Assembly: GCF_901933205.1 (NCBI RefSeq)
Contig: NC_044601.1
Coordinates: forward strand, 31,348,352-31,412,351
Length of the DNA stretch: 64,000 nucleotides
Reading direction: 5' to 3'
Origin: Camarhynchus parvulus
Lineage: Eukaryota > Chordata > Aves > Passeriformes > Thraupidae
The translations under genes and the position numbers were made by a program. Below the pieces are notes generated by a model that saw only the letters and a list, made by a program, of their open reading frames with translations, did not search any database and had not been told where the DNA came from. Each line of letters opens with the position of its first letter. Positions within the stretch are counted from its first letter, which is position 1. Shown here in pieces: positions 12,901 to 26,800 of this stretch.

Positions 12901-15900
12901 ATTAAAAAAATAGCAAATCAGCTCTCCAGTTCCATACAGACCATAGCTGAACATGATTGTGCAGTGAAGGAAGTATCTGTGGTCCAAAAGCCACAGGGTT
13001 TTATTTTTCTCATTCCAGTAACACATCCCCAGTTACTTTCCCAAGCTCAAAAGGTGGGTCAAAGCGCAAGAAAAGCCATGGCTGGGTATCAGTTTTAATT
13101 TGCTGATCCTACTACAAGTATGATCATAACAGGTCCCATAGTAAGCAGTAAATTTTCAACAGTACTGGGAAGATCCACAGACAAGTGAAAAGAAGAAAAG
13201 CTTTTAGGGGCAAGTTACAGGACAAGACTCTTCTATCAAACTTCTCTACCATTCTTTCTTCTTTCACTGTGAAGACAGATACCTCCTCCAGAAACTTAAT
13301 GGTGCTGTGTCCTTTAAAATTAAACAGCAGGGTGGGAAAACAGAACCCTACAGAAACTGTAGCTATGTTTTTCATATCCTGAACACTGTGTTCTAAAAAT
13401 AAAAGGCATGCAAATGGAATTCAATGTTATCTCAATCCACTGTAGAGTAAGAAGCTCACCAGGCCTCATGTTAATTTGTGGGGTTTCTGCCCAAAGCGTT
13501 TGTGCCCATCATCTAAAATATATCAGGTTTTCAGCCACTTTAAAGCTAACAAGGTCATTGAAAACACTGTGACAGCCAGATCTACTTCCCAGTTTCACAT
13601 ACCTTAACTCCCTATAAAAAACTAATGAAGGGAAGGGGAGAAGCAGCTTCATGCCTTAAGTTAATTCAGCAGCTATGAGGAAAGCAGGGCAATATGTCTG
13701 ATCTGTAGACATGGCTTTTTGTCATCAGAAGACTCCTCTCTACTGATTAAACATGCAAGACTGAAAACAATTACGTTACTTCATTTATATCCATTGCAGT
13801 TGGGGCGACTTGCTAGCCTCTGGCTAAGGCTGTATTCATCATAGCCAAATATCAACACAACACAGAAGCTGGTGTGAAATTCTGACCCTTATTTCTTGCC
13901 AGAGACTGTTCATAAGGCAACCCAATAATTTTTGTAACAGCAACTAAGATGTCACAGCAAGATGAAATAGTAAGATAAGATGAGGCATGAGACACTTCAG
14001 CTTCACTCTTTAGAATCAGCAAGGTTTCACAAGGGCCCAAAGGAGACAAAAAAAGAGAATTGGGTTCCCAGTTCAGCATCTGTCTCCACCAATTAATAGA
14101 AGGAGCAAAGCAAGGAAGAATATCAAGCAAGCAAAGAACGTACTTTCTTGTCCCTGTTCAAAGACTCCATATTCACAGCTCCCCATTCAGGTAAAACTGC
14201 ACTTCTACAGGAAGGGAAGGCCCAGTCAGACTGCAAAGCTGGCTGTCACGTCTGTGCAAAACTGTGCCGAGGTGTGACTGGAGAACAAGGCCACAAGGCA
14301 CCCTAGTCAAACAGGCCCACTTCACCAAGGGCACTGCTTCTTCACTGATCATACTTCTGGAAACAGGAGATTTGGACAACACAAGCCCATGGAGATGGTG
14401 AAGCTGAGACAACAAGCAGAACCTCCAGCTCCAGCAGTGAGAGCATTTACTGGTAGCACACATGAACACTACAAAAATCCTAGCTAGACACGTGTCTTCC
14501 AGGAAACCCTCACATGGTGAGATGACCAGGGCAGGCAAACCAAATGCTGCCACAGAATGACCTTGTACACTGGAAGTCTGTACTAATTTTTCATTATCTG
14601 GGAAGTATTCCTCTTGAATAGGTGACAGGTGCACTTGAACACCTGGGCTGATTTTCACACTCCTTACCTATCACTGTGATTTATTGACAAACGATGTTTG
14701 AAGCTACTTTCCACAAAAATAAAAATGGGCTCTCAAATAATTTCAACAGCAGAACCAAAGACTGAATGATTTGTAACTATATGATCAGCCAGAGTAAACT
14801 GACAACCATCCAGAGGAAACAGCAATCTCCTAATGGTGAACCATGCTACTTCACTGTACCCTACCAGGCCAATAACCCTGACTGACAATGTGAAAAGCAA
14901 AACTTCTCGCAGTGCTGGGCAAGGCAACAAATTTTCACCTGACTTCATAATACTCCTAACCTTGGACAACACATCCAAGAAGCATGATAAAGGAATATTT
15001 TTTAAGGTTCTTGGCTTTTTTAGCACTCACTAGGTTTTAATTATTCTTTTAGTCTGGGGCAGCTTTCCCCCTGTGAGGCGAGAATAGCTCTCAGAGCTAC
15101 CTGTGTACCTATTAATGCTGGCAAGAGCTAAACTGTCTTCTGAAAAAGTTGGACAGCGATACTCTGAATTTGCTTACAAGAAATCAAGCAGCTCAGCAGG
15201 CCTGTTGTGCAGGATCAACTAGTGTGAAAATACACGCCTAATCTGCTCACAGTCAAAGTGCTGTTCCTTCTGTAGCCATGGCCTGACCTGTTTTACAGCA
15301 GGCTACAGCTCTCAGCCCTGAAAGCCATCACACATCAAACAGTGCTGCCTCTGCAGACACTAGATAATACCAAAGTGAACACCCCAGGGTCCATCATCTT
15401 CGTGTATCTGCCATGCCAAATGGTGATGTGAGTAAAGAGGAGGTAGCTTGCCATCTGTCTCCACCAGCTAGCATCTCTCCTCAGAGAAAGGGAAATGCTG
15501 CGCAACAGGTCCAGATCTTCCCTCTCATCTTGTGACATCAGGACCAGCTCCATTCCTCTCTAAGTTATGATTTTTGCTTGGAAGAGCTTTAAATATAGTC
15601 CAGAACAATTACTCTGGCAGAAAGCACAGCTCTCAGCATGTACTAACACACATACACAAACCAGTCCTCAGCTAGTCTTCACTGGGAGTACACTTACTTC
15701 AGGCATGCAGAGCCCATTAAGCCAAGATCCCACCTCTACCCTGTGTGGGGAGCCAGCATCAAACACAAGGCTAATACATCCCTTCGTGCAATTGTTTTGT
15801 ACAAAGGCCATCAGGCCCTCTTCCTGTATGACACATTTGACAAGAGAAAGACTCTGCACCAGAAAGCCAAGACACAAGGCACAGAGGAAAAATCCTCAGG

Positions 15901-18900
15901 CTGGTCGCCACAGCCCTGCCAGCAAACACAGCCTGCAGAGCTCCTGCCTAAGGAGGGGCACACCCAACCACCTCCCTAAGCCCCACATTGTGCCTCAGAA
16001 CAGATATTCTCGAGACTTTCCCTGTTGCAAGGCAAATTCTGTTATCTGCACAGACAACCATGAAATAGAGTTTGCCAACAAAAAAAGGAGAAAGAAATTA
16101 TGCAGACTTCCAACAGTGCAAAAAAATTAAATAGACTTAAAGGAAACACCCTAAGAATAGTCATTGTATTACTTTAAGAAGTAAATTCTGAGCCGAACTT
16201 CAAATTGCATGGCATTATAACTGCTAATGTTCACAAAATAAGGACAAATTTCTAAGGCTCTGAAGTGGCTTGTCAGTTACAGAGATGATGGAGCACAGAT
16301 GTGACGATATAAAAATACTTCATTATTACAACAAAATTATTTTCAGGAGTGGTAAACCAAATAAATTCAGGGATGGTATAAACTACAGAGAAGGCCCTCC
16401 GAAGGTCAAACCCAGCTCAGGGCAAGATGGGTGGGTTCTCCTACAGGGTCAGGAAGTAATTCTTTGATGTTAAGACTGGATTTTCACAGCACTGGGAATA
16501 TTATGCCCTGGATAATATGCAGGTTTTAGATGTTTCAAAACATGAACTCATCAAGTAAAATCTATTTAAAAACCCCAAGCAGTAGAGAGACAAAACCAAA
16601 TGCCTAGGTCACATCCAGTCACATACCACATGCCACCACAATTCTAATGGCAAACCTAAGCACACAAGGAATGGCAATGGCAATATGCTATTAAAAATGC
16701 ATGGACCCAAGCAGAAGTTGAAAGAGTAAGCTGTGACCAAGGAGGACTCTGTCTAGAATTCCTTCTACTTGAGAAAGTCACTGTAAATTTAGTAGAAATT
16801 CAAATCACTGGAAAAGGCAGGGCTGGACATCAAATGAGCATTACTAATAGCAGAAGTCGTTTCATAAGCTGGCTATGTAAGCATGTATCAGTGAGACTGC
16901 TAGTTCAAATGCAACCAGAAGATATTTATATGAGAATCATTCTCTCGCCAAAACAAGCAGGCAGAACGTATCCAGCAGTATTTTCCTACTTGAAAATTAT
17001 CACAGCACCACCTATCCACTTTGAAGAGCTTCTCCCATTAAACTGGCATGGCTAATGATGAACCTTAAGCAAAACAGCAGGCAGAGCTTTCCAGGATCAA
17101 AGCACCCTGACTGTCCTGCACTTGTATTTGTTCCTCCTTACACAGAAAGGCTGATGAGAAGAGAAAAAACTACCCCTCCCTTGGGTGTGAAGGCTCATCC
17201 TGCCAGTTATCTGTTCCTCTAACTTGTCACAAATTCAGGGAACCTGACTGACATCTGACTGATTCTGAAGTTTAGCAAGATACCAAGTCTGCAGTCAGCA
17301 GATCATAGTAGCTCTTACTTTTCCTATGTTAAGGAAGATCTACACTTCTGAATGTAGTGCCAAGTCCTAATGCTCCTTATTCCAGCACACTGCAGCATAA
17401 GCCACCTTCAGAACAAAGAGTAAAACAAATCAAAAAATGCTGAAGATTAACAACAATAGGCCAATCATTACACTGCACTTAGTTTAACCAGAAACATTGT
17501 CTACTTCCACTGAAAATACATCTACATCCAAATTATTTCAACCTCCCATGATTGATTCCTACATTTCAATTTGGTTGGTCACTGCAAAGTTACCGTTACG
17601 GATAGTTGTTTGGGTTTGCTTTTGAGTCTCAAGTCCAACAGAAGGGAATAAAACCCTCAAACTTCAGCACCAAAGAAAAGATTATGTTTTCTGTGCCTAG
17701 CTTAGGGCAACCTTTGCAACTATTCAAGCCCTTCACTACTAGAAATCAGACTGTTGAACAACAGCACTTCAAAATAATTGAACAACTTTCTCAATCTTAA
17801 GGAAAGACTGAAAAACAGATGCTTAGTAAATAGCATCTGTAAAAATAAAGACTGCCCAAATTCACTCAAAGCTTTAGCTGGAAATCATGTCTCTCACATT
17901 TCAAGTGTGACACTACACTACATTACATCAGGATGGTCCCAAACAGACCCTGCCTTGGTAGTTTCAGGAGCTCATCCTTCCAGCTGGTTTTCTACTGACC
18001 TGTCAATATACTAACCAGTCCTTCCCTTTGGTACTGGCATAACTTGCTGGCTGAAAATACACCCTGGAACATTTGTGTCACTCTGCTTTACACAGAGGAC
18101 TGGATTACTTCTAGGTACAGAGAAGAGCGGTGCCTCCTGTTACTTTAGGAACCTGCTTCTGTGTACCAGTGTCAGAAAGCACTGCAATTATCTGAAGAAA
18201 ATGGAGTATGTACTGCCAGAGAGGTCTTACACCTTATTTCTACGGATACACTAGTAAAATTCCTTGCACTTTAAGGTAGCAGTAGAGATAACATGAAACA
18301 GAAGGAAAAAGACCAGGTAGGTGAAGACACTTGGGGTCTTAAAGGGCTACTTCATTGTCTTTGTGTTCTCTGGCTTTACAGCACACTGTTCCTCACCTGC
18401 TAAGCAGGAAGCATGTGAACAGAGCAGCGTAAAACCATAGGTGATGGCTGCTGACCATGTTGTCACATGGTTGCACCTTTGCTACAATGAAAATTGTCGG
18501 GACCATGGACTTCCACGTCCACATCGGGTCTTAAGTGTCAAATCCACTTTTTTATTTTTCTCCCTACTGTTCTGAAGCAGCTTTTTGCTGGGTAGGCAGC
18601 AGTGCTGCTTTCCTAAGGAGATGGTTGGCACAGTCCAGAACAGGCATTCAGACTTCAGATATTGCTATCTTTGCAGTAAGCTGTCTTTGCCCCACCAGTA
18701 AATCTCCTTCTGGCACATATCTATGCTCAGTCAGCTTCAGATATGCTCCAACTATGTTTCAGCTGCACTTTTCAGAATAGATAGAGAACTATAAGGAAAA
18801 GACCTCCAAAGATATAATAGTTAATGCTTATGAAGTTCTGACTGTCTGTGGTTACGTAAACCTTCTGACAAAAGTCAAGAAAAACACATCTAGCTACCTC

Positions 18901-21900
18901 AGGTAGTATGTTCCTCTAAAAATACGTTTACATGAACAGGTACGTTCAAAGAGAAAAAAACCACCACAAAACACCAAAACTCACAGGAAATGGTCTTTAT
19001 TTTAAAGGGCCTTTTATTGCACCGTTCTTAAAACTAAAGCTAAATTAGAAAGGGAAGGAAACTGACTGTTTACTGAGGATGTGTGTCACAGAACAGCACG
19101 AATCTCCCCCACATATAGCACACAGAGTGCTGCCAGGTCAGCAAAAAAAAAAGCTTGAGCAAGATCTTCAGCTAATAGATGAGCGACATTCCACTGAATT
19201 TTCAAAGGTACACCAATTTTTTATCAGCTGAAAATCCCTGATACACAGGCCTAAGCAATACAAGGTTTTAACAAACGCTATTGATTATTGACACACAGTA
19301 AATACATAAGCATATGCCTGTTTTTTTAATTCTGCAGCTGTTGCATTTGAAAACAAAACATATGAAAGTATAAACATAAAACCCATAAAATGAATTTAAA
19401 ATTTATTTCAACGAATTCACAACTACTACTCAATAAAACACAGCATCAGCAAAAATATCTAGGGTTGAAAGTGGAGAGTGTCGCATTTTAATAAAGCTGC
19501 AAAGAAATTCAGTCACAGGTGGCAGAATATTTTGCTTCATTTAGTCAGGATCCTGCTATTAAAAATCACTTATTTGATGACCAAAAATATTAAATGGAAC
19601 AAGCAAGATTGCCCAAAAATTGAATTGTCATGGATTTTCAAAAAAATCAGGCACACAGTGCCCTGTCCTCTTGCCTGTGCAAAAAAGAACTTGATTTACC
19701 ATCAACATTTTCTAAAAGCCATCAGCTTTTATTGCATCCTGACTGCATTGAAAACTGCCACATCCTACTGTGTTTGAGAATGAGGGCAGCTGTTTATTTA
19801 TTTAGCTCACAGGAATGCTGTAAAAATTAGGTAATAAGTGTTTGTAATACACGCTGAAGATAAAATGTATTATTACTAGAGATGGCTCCAAAGCTGAATA
19901 TTAACTTGAGAGATATGGGAGGTCAGTCCTAAATTAGGCACTCTGGCCTCAGTACCAACCAAACACAGAAGTGTAGAGGGCTTTTTCCAAATGGGGCAAT
20001 TTCATAATCTCCACTCTCATGAGAGCTTAGGCCCATGGAAATCCCCTGAGAAAGCTGAACTTTTCATCAGATAACAGTGTTACATATTTCCTAGGGGAGT
20101 ACTAACACTAAGCTCAATGTGGAAAGGCTCTATCCTGCTGTCTCAACCAACCTCAGAATGCAGCTTAAATAAACGCAATGCAATCTTCCACAAATCAGGC
20201 ATTTCTTAAGATTCTGAGATTAGAAGTCAGTGAAAAGAAATGCAGAATTTGCCAGAGTGGAAAACAGAAAATAAATACAAATTGAGGCTAAAACAACATA
20301 AGTTTGGTCAACATAGTCCTGACATTAACAAGATGAACTGGCAAGTGTGAGAAGTTTAACTGTTCACTTAACACTTCCTACTTTATTTGCTGGTTTAAAA
20401 TAAAAGTCAGCATTGACAGACAAGGCTAAAGACTAAAGAGAACACGCAGAACTTTTAAAGATGGTACTACCTCTGCAGCACATACCAATACTAATTACTG
20501 ATAAGAACAGTAAGCAATTCTTGCTTTCTTTATCATTGTGTCTTTATCTAGACAAGTTAAGATAAAGGTGAATGAAATTAAGAAATTGCAATTTGGCATC
20601 TACTGGAATAGCTCTGTTGCTAATTGTAGTTATGGGTGCTGTTAACTCCCCTCCACGCAGTGCCATTAACTGGCACCAGGTTAGCTGGGTCTAAAGTAAC
20701 CATACTGCCAGTGCAGCCTTATGTCAAGAAGCTTGCAGTTTTCCTTATGTTTTTTTTAACAGGTTTCACACAATCTCCTGCAACAGGATTCTCAGAAACA
20801 TTTTTCTCAAGCTCCTGTCACCTAGTATAGTTCAGACATACAGCAAGGCCAGATTTAGAGTAGCACTGAATATGTTTTTTCAATTCCCCATTCAAAGAGA
20901 TTTCATCCTTGCTCTATCACATCCATACATATCTACCTAGAATCCAAGCTGGCATAATTCTAAACCACTATCTTCAGAAGTATGTCTGTATGAAGGAAGT
21001 TCAGAACAAAAAAAAAGCATTAGAGCCCAGTTCTACAGAATCAGAATACAGCACATTATGCTAAGATGTGTTTACCCATCTCAACCTCTAAGCAAAGTCA
21101 CATAGTAACAACTGTTAATGAACAGTCCCATGGATAACAAGTATGATTCTCTTGGAAACAGATTTTAAAGTACAGCAGACCTTTGTACTTTGACCTCTAT
21201 CAAGATAATTTTATTAGTTTAATCACATCCTTAGCTTCCAAATAATAAGGAAAGCAGGCTCTATTGAAAATGATAATTCCATATCTCGTTATATTGTAGT
21301 TACAGGATGCTATTTTCTGAATTACGCAAATATCATGTCACCTAACTAATTAAAGCTATATACCTAATTGCCCAATTAAAAAACCTGGGACTAGTGCTGC
21401 CGTAAGAAGTCTTTTCCACTTTTGCTTATCTCTTGACTGTCAGCCTCCCAGTTTCAGCTGAGGACAGAAAAAATAACACACCAATTGGATTCACAGAGAG
21501 ACTTTGCCCACAGCCTGTAGTAAGGGACTTAAAGTGCCCTTCCAATAATGTTTTGGAAATGTTTTTCCAGAAGATCTGCAGTTGCCTAAACAATTTCCAT
21601 TTACTTAAAAAAATAAACTCGAAGAACATTCATGTATATGCCTGCTTAGTAGCACAGAGATTTGAAGAAAAAATTAATTAAGCAAATGTGAGGAAACTGC
21701 CATGTGTACCTGAATCTCCTACCCAATCAACAACTACAATTTTTGTGCAACCCAAGTACCCAGTATTGACTGCTTCTTCCACTTGCTCATTGTGACAGGC
21801 TGCATCTGACCACAGCAGAAATCACAGTGGTTCCCACGCAGTCCCAGACTCCCCTTCCTGGAGGGATGCTTTGGACTGGGAACAAAGTAGCAGCCAGGAA

Positions 21901-23173
21901 TGCCCAAGGGAGTTCAGCTGAAGGCTAGTGCAAGGTAACTGCTTCTGAATACACAAAGGTAAAGTAGCCTTCCTACCTACCCCAATAAATCAAGATCTCT
22001 CTACTGATACCACATGGCAGCATTTTTGGGGAGCACTTTTCCCCTGGCCTAAAGGAAAGGCAAGGATCTGAATGTCACTGTGGAGCACACTATCAGAGAA
22101 CCCAGGTGCGTATTTATGTGCTGCAACAGGAATGCCACCCTGCCACGGTTGGTGTTTGGAGGTGTTTCTGGGCATGAAGACCACCTGGACATATGGTTTG
22201 CTAGTCTTCATTCTAGCCCGGCTGGTTTTTGCTAGGATTCTTCCCAAAGGAAGTCAGGGGGGAAACCAGTCTAATTAGGCAGGCATAGGCAGGTATAAGA
22301 ACCAATCTGAGTGTTTAGCTTGAGGGCGTGGGTTCAATTTTGTGTAGGGACAAGACACTGAGGAGGGAGTTAGCCACCACCTTAATGTCACCTAGCAGAT
22401 AATGTATGACATCCTGTTTCCCTGAGCACCCTGTAATCATACAGTAACACACAAGCCACCAGAAAACCTCTCCAAAGGCTCTTTAGCCCAAGCCCTCTAC
22501 CATCCTTTACCTGTTAAATAAAAAAAGCACTAATAACATTGACCAGACAGGCTGCAAACTCCTTCAGTGTCAACATCTCTGTGCGCAGCAGAGTGCAACA
22601 CCAGCAAAGAATGCCACCCAGCTGATGTTCATCTCTTCTGCCACAAGCAATATTAATCCAGCAAACAACTGGGACAGGCAGGGCACATGTGGAATAATAG
22701 CCCAAGATCTGACGCAATTTCTTAGGCGATGTTTGTTTCCCTCTGCCTATTTCATTGCTCCATTTTTGTTTAGTTGGGTTGGCTTCAAGAAAAATAGAAA
22801 CATGCCCTTTGGGATCACTGAAAATTAAAAGCAACACAGTAAATACTAGCCAGGCTGGCTTATATCTGCAACTTTTAGCAGCAACCAAAGAAGATGGCTT
22901 TAACTATACCTGCTAATTTATTATCCTGTGGCATTGCAGAACAAAGTATTTTAGAGTCTTGTAGACAGAAGGAACACATAAAGAAAGTGTGCCTCAGAGT
23001 CAAGAGCAAGCTGTATCTCCACCTTTCAAAACAGAAGAAAAGCTTATTTCTTGCAAACAGTTAACCAGACAAAATGGCACTGAGGCCAGCTGCAAATTCA
23101 GTGCTTGCAACCGGCGATCCAAACCTACTGCAGCTGGCAATCCCAGCAGCCTTGTCATGCTCTTGAAAGTGCC

Positions 23174-23245
23174 GTCACCAAGGTCTTTGACTCTCTGTAC
23201 TCATTTGCACTCTGCCTTATCATGAGTGTTAAAGACCTTGGTGAC
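23174..23245. repeat. Inverted repeat / stem-loop, pre-miRNA-sized
   Basis: GTCACCAAGGTCTTT (23174-23188) is perfectly complementary to AAAGACCTTGGTGAC (23231-23245). Pairing continues inward for seven more positions (one G-T wobble, one T-T mismatch), leaving a 28-nt loop. The whole unit is 72 nt, and weaker outer pairing is possible. It lies in intron 5, away from any recognised transposon. Confidence 0.8.
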
Positions 23246-26200
23246 ATTGCTGAACAGACATGTAACAAGTGGAACAGAGAGGGCACCTGGCACCTGCCTG
23301 CAAAATTGATTATGTTATGGTATGTGTGTGCCTGCACGTAGATTTCACTGCTCGGGGTTTGCTGGAAGCAGCCACACAACAGCAGTGGCCATAGAGCACA
23401 ACAGCTGCATGTGCTGAACTCCTTCACACCACCACTTAGCACTTTATCCTGGCATCCTGGCCAAAAAATGTGCTACATGAAGCCACACTGAACTGTTCCC
23501 TACTAATAACATCTTCCTCTCCAACAGAGAGATCTTCTCTGCTGTCCCTCCTCCAACTCCTGCACAAACAGCCCCGTTATGAGGAATTATCTCCCACCTT
23601 ATCAAGAAGTGCCTAAGATACAAAACCTGTTGGAATGAGCGGATAGCATGTCCTGAACAAAACCTTTATATCCTACTTTGTTTTTAACGAAGACACGGAC
23701 ATGCTCATACCTGTGCAAGCAACATGAGCCATCTTAAGTAGGTCTCTCATTCCCAAGGTTCAGCTCATGCCTAACTTCAGATCAGATGACTAAGAATCAC
23801 ACCTTCAACTTTAGTTTGTGAGGGTTGTTTTAAAGAAGGTTCAAGAGAAAGGACTCTGGTAAATGCCCTCTGAACAGATTCAGATATCAGAAGCCAGATA
23901 TATAGACATGAATGCTCTGCATGACTAGCATTAGCTCCAATTTGCATGCTAGCAGAGATCAGCTCCTGGAAGCCGGTTTCAAAATCATCTGGCAGTAGTG
24001 GGAAGAGTGTTTGAGGGGAGAAAGGAGCTGCAGAAACTCCAACAGAGTCTATGTCACACACCAAGGAGCACACAGTCCAACCCACTGGGGAAGTTGGAAA
24101 GTTCCACCTGTCTTCACCACCAATTCAAATGGCTTCAGGTCCAGGCCAGAGTTAAAACACACAGGATATTACATTTTCAATTATTAGCTTATCGATAATG
24201 AGCCCTCCTGCTACTGGAGGAAACACATGTATAGAGACAGCGCTTTCAGGCTGGGTGGTGCACTTACACCTGACACCCACTCCTACTGTCTCTTTAGGCT
24301 CCCAGAGTCACTGGAAGAAATGGCCCAGAGTGAAGAGGATTTGCACCTCTCACACCTCATCATCAACAGCAACTGAGAGTTGACCTCCCTTGAACAGGAA
24401 TCTAAGCACTGCTAAGTATAAATACATGAGTGCTTCTAAGATTAGAGGATGCTGTTTCATGCATGCTGTCAAAGAATGAATCACACAACCAGCAAGTGGA
24501 CAGCAGGATCCACCAAGCTGGATGGCTTTGTAAATTAGCATGAGAAAGACAAACAGGCTTTGTTCTCCAAAGGTCTTACCAACAATGGACATTCTGTCAT
24601 TCTAATGACACAGAGGCTTGATTTTTTGATTACATATTTGAAATATTTTATTATAGAAATATAGTCTGTGATGACTGGGTCTGAGGCTTGTTTTTACAGT
24701 CAGTCCACTAGTCTTTACAGCAGAAAGAAACATGAGCTTCTGACTTTCGACTTGTAAAGTACTCCATTTGCAAAAAAAACCTCTTCTTGGAATCACTCCT
24801 CCCCCTCAGACCTTCCCAGCAGCAAGACCTTCAGTTTATGGCTTTAATAGTGTTCTTGTAAATGTCCATGTCTGACATTCACTGCACATCTCAATACAAA
24901 ACACCACACCAGGATCTACTCTCTTTGGAACAGTTAACTTGTCAATGCAAGTGTAAAAGAAGTAACACTAAAGAGTAAAATACTACTGCTAGAAGTGTAA
25001 AACCAGTGACAACAATATCTGTCATTCTGATGGGGAAAGCTTGTTCCCAGCAAACCAAACCAAACAATTGAAGACATCTATGAAAACAACACCAAACTTC
25101 TTTGGGAAGTAGTCATCTTAACTCATTTTGGCTGTGTTCATTATGTGTCCATCTCTGCACAAAGGGTTCGCTCTGTATCCTCTCCCTTCTGAAGCTGCTC
25201 CAGATTTACATAAAAGTGAGGATCCCACTCACCAGTTCTGTGAGTAAAAAGTGGTACGGATACTGAGCTCCTTAGCAAGCAGGCATGTCCTTTATACACA
25301 ACTATGAACTAATGATCAGAGTCAGTAGACTAGGGTATTATATGCAGATGTGATCACATCAGAATTCTGCACAACTCTGAAGGGGAGAGAGGCGGGTTAA
25401 ATACCCAACACAAATACCTTGCACTGTCCATGTCTGTACATACATTCAGCACATACCTGCCAACCTGTCACTAACAGTACAGGTTATTCCAAGGTGACCT
25501 GCAATGTACTGAGCAAGACAAAAGAATGTAAAAACACCATCTCTGCTTTAGGTATACTGAGTACACATCAGACTATGTGACACTATTCACATCATACCAG
25601 GTCAGATATTTTTCTCCCTGCAGCCTGCTTGAGGCTCAAATGATGAGAGCTAAGAAGAACTATTGCTGTGAAACCAAGGGCAATTTTCACAAAACACCAA
25701 ACTACTACCTATGTTCAAAGAGCTCTACATGCTGCATAAAGGCTATAGGTGAAGACTTCCATCACTTCCACTAGCCACACACCACACTAACACAGCAGCC
25801 AAGGCAGATAATCTTTCAGGGAAGAATATGCCAAAAAACTTTCAGGTGCCACATCAGAGAGATGCAGCAATAGCAAGGATCTGCCACATTTCCTGAGACT
25901 GGACAGAGCTCTTTCACATCCCAGCTCCGCTGCAAGCTTCCCATGTGATCTCGCACTAGTCACTCATTCATCTGCACAGGACAGGAAGGCACACCATCTC
26001 CTCACACAAGCTAAAAATGGGAGGATTCTAATTTTCACAGGAAATAGGGCAGTGAAACTAGACAGTTTTCTTTTGTACCCTGCTGTTCAAAATCCTGCCA
26101 GACAATATCAGAGAGTATACAACACCAAAGTCATATAGGGACAAAAAAACCCCCCTCCAAAACAAAACACAAAAGGGAAATGCATATTTCATTGTCAGAT

Positions 26201-26678
26201 AATATCTAGCTTTGGGTTTGTAAACTGGGAGGCCAACATCAGTTTTTCCCCATCTGTGTTCTTCCAGCACACTTCCCTCTGGAGCTCAGAGGGTAGAACA
26301 CTAAATTGTAGCTACATTGTGTTCACTGCTTCACAAAATATCAAAATAACTAGTGTTTTTCCAAAAAGACACACTACTTCAGCTCCTTTGAGAAAACAAG
26401 CACTTTAACTAACTTCAGTGTGCTCAGGATTCACATCCAAAACAGCTGCTGTTCTTGGCATTACACACCATGCCTTTCTTCTTCCACCAAATAAATTAAA
26501 GAGCATACAAAGCTCTGACACAGGAAAGGTTTAAGGTACTTCAGCAGGATTGGAAAAGGTTCGATAAGCTGTAAGTTATAATAGTGCACATTCACATTAT
26601 GGCATATTCCTGAAATTTACCCGCACACAGAATTAACCAGGTCAGAAATATCAGATATTGACTCTATCAGGCTGTTAC

Positions 26679-26800
26679 CTAAGCCAGAGGAATTTCCCAG
26701 CTTGCGTAGTTTTCCCAGGACCTTCTGGACATCCTTTATACTCGTGTCCTGTTGGCTGTACAACAGTAACCTCCTGGCATCCGAGAACAGGCGGGAAATA
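26679..26800 (-). CDS. ABCA1: ABCA1 exon 5: extracellular domain 1, residues 101-142
   Basis: Acceptor TTTCCTGCAG at 26801; donor GGCTTAG|GTAACA at 26679/26678; 122 bp. The first base completes an Ile codon begun in exon 4 and the last base opens an Asp codon finished in exon 6. The peptide [20 protein letters not shown], then [20 protein letters not shown], matches human [20 protein letters not shown] well in its first half and loosely in the second. It is one codon longer than human exon 5 as I remember it (119 bp), the extra residue falling in the Asn-Ser-Ser-Gly-Leu stretch at the exon end. Intron 4 upstream is short (868 bp) and intron 5 downstream very long (18.2 kb). Confidence 0.93.

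Larger units (their letters stand above)
8483..26678 (-). other. ABCA1: ABCA1 intron 5
   Basis: The longest intron here (18.2 kb). Notable contents are two G/T-rich low-complexity tracts (9229-9372 and 9753-9900), a pre-miRNA-sized hairpin (23174-23245), and open frames of 161 codons (minus, 14173-14658) and 187 codons (plus, 15567-16130). Neither frame shows a recognisable domain, and the second is rich in Ser, Pro, Thr, Lys and Arg, typical of chance frames. I see no clear CR1 or LTR copy, although old diverged ones could escape reading by eye. Confidence 0.9.

Noticed and set aside
14173..14658. 161-codon open frame on the ABCA1 sense strand in intron 5
   Set aside because: No similarity to ABCA1 or any family I know. 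Conserved exons 5 and 6 already join in frame without it.
15567..16130. Longest open frame outside the CpG island (187 codons, plus strand)
   Set aside because: It lies in ABCA1 intron 5, antisense, has no recognisable domain, no splice-supported neighbours and a low-complexity Ser/Pro/Thr/Lys-rich composition. Treated as chance.
19000..19025. Two AATAAA-like signals on the ABCA1 sense strand in intron 5
   Set aside because: Such hexamers are common in AT-rich introns, and no supporting terminal exon or downstream GT-rich element was evident.
22277..22345. tRNA-like or SINE-like patch (repeated GGCAGG motif, then a GGGTTCAATTTT B-box-like string)
   Set aside because: No matching A box, no tRNA fold and no CR1-type tail could be found nearby.
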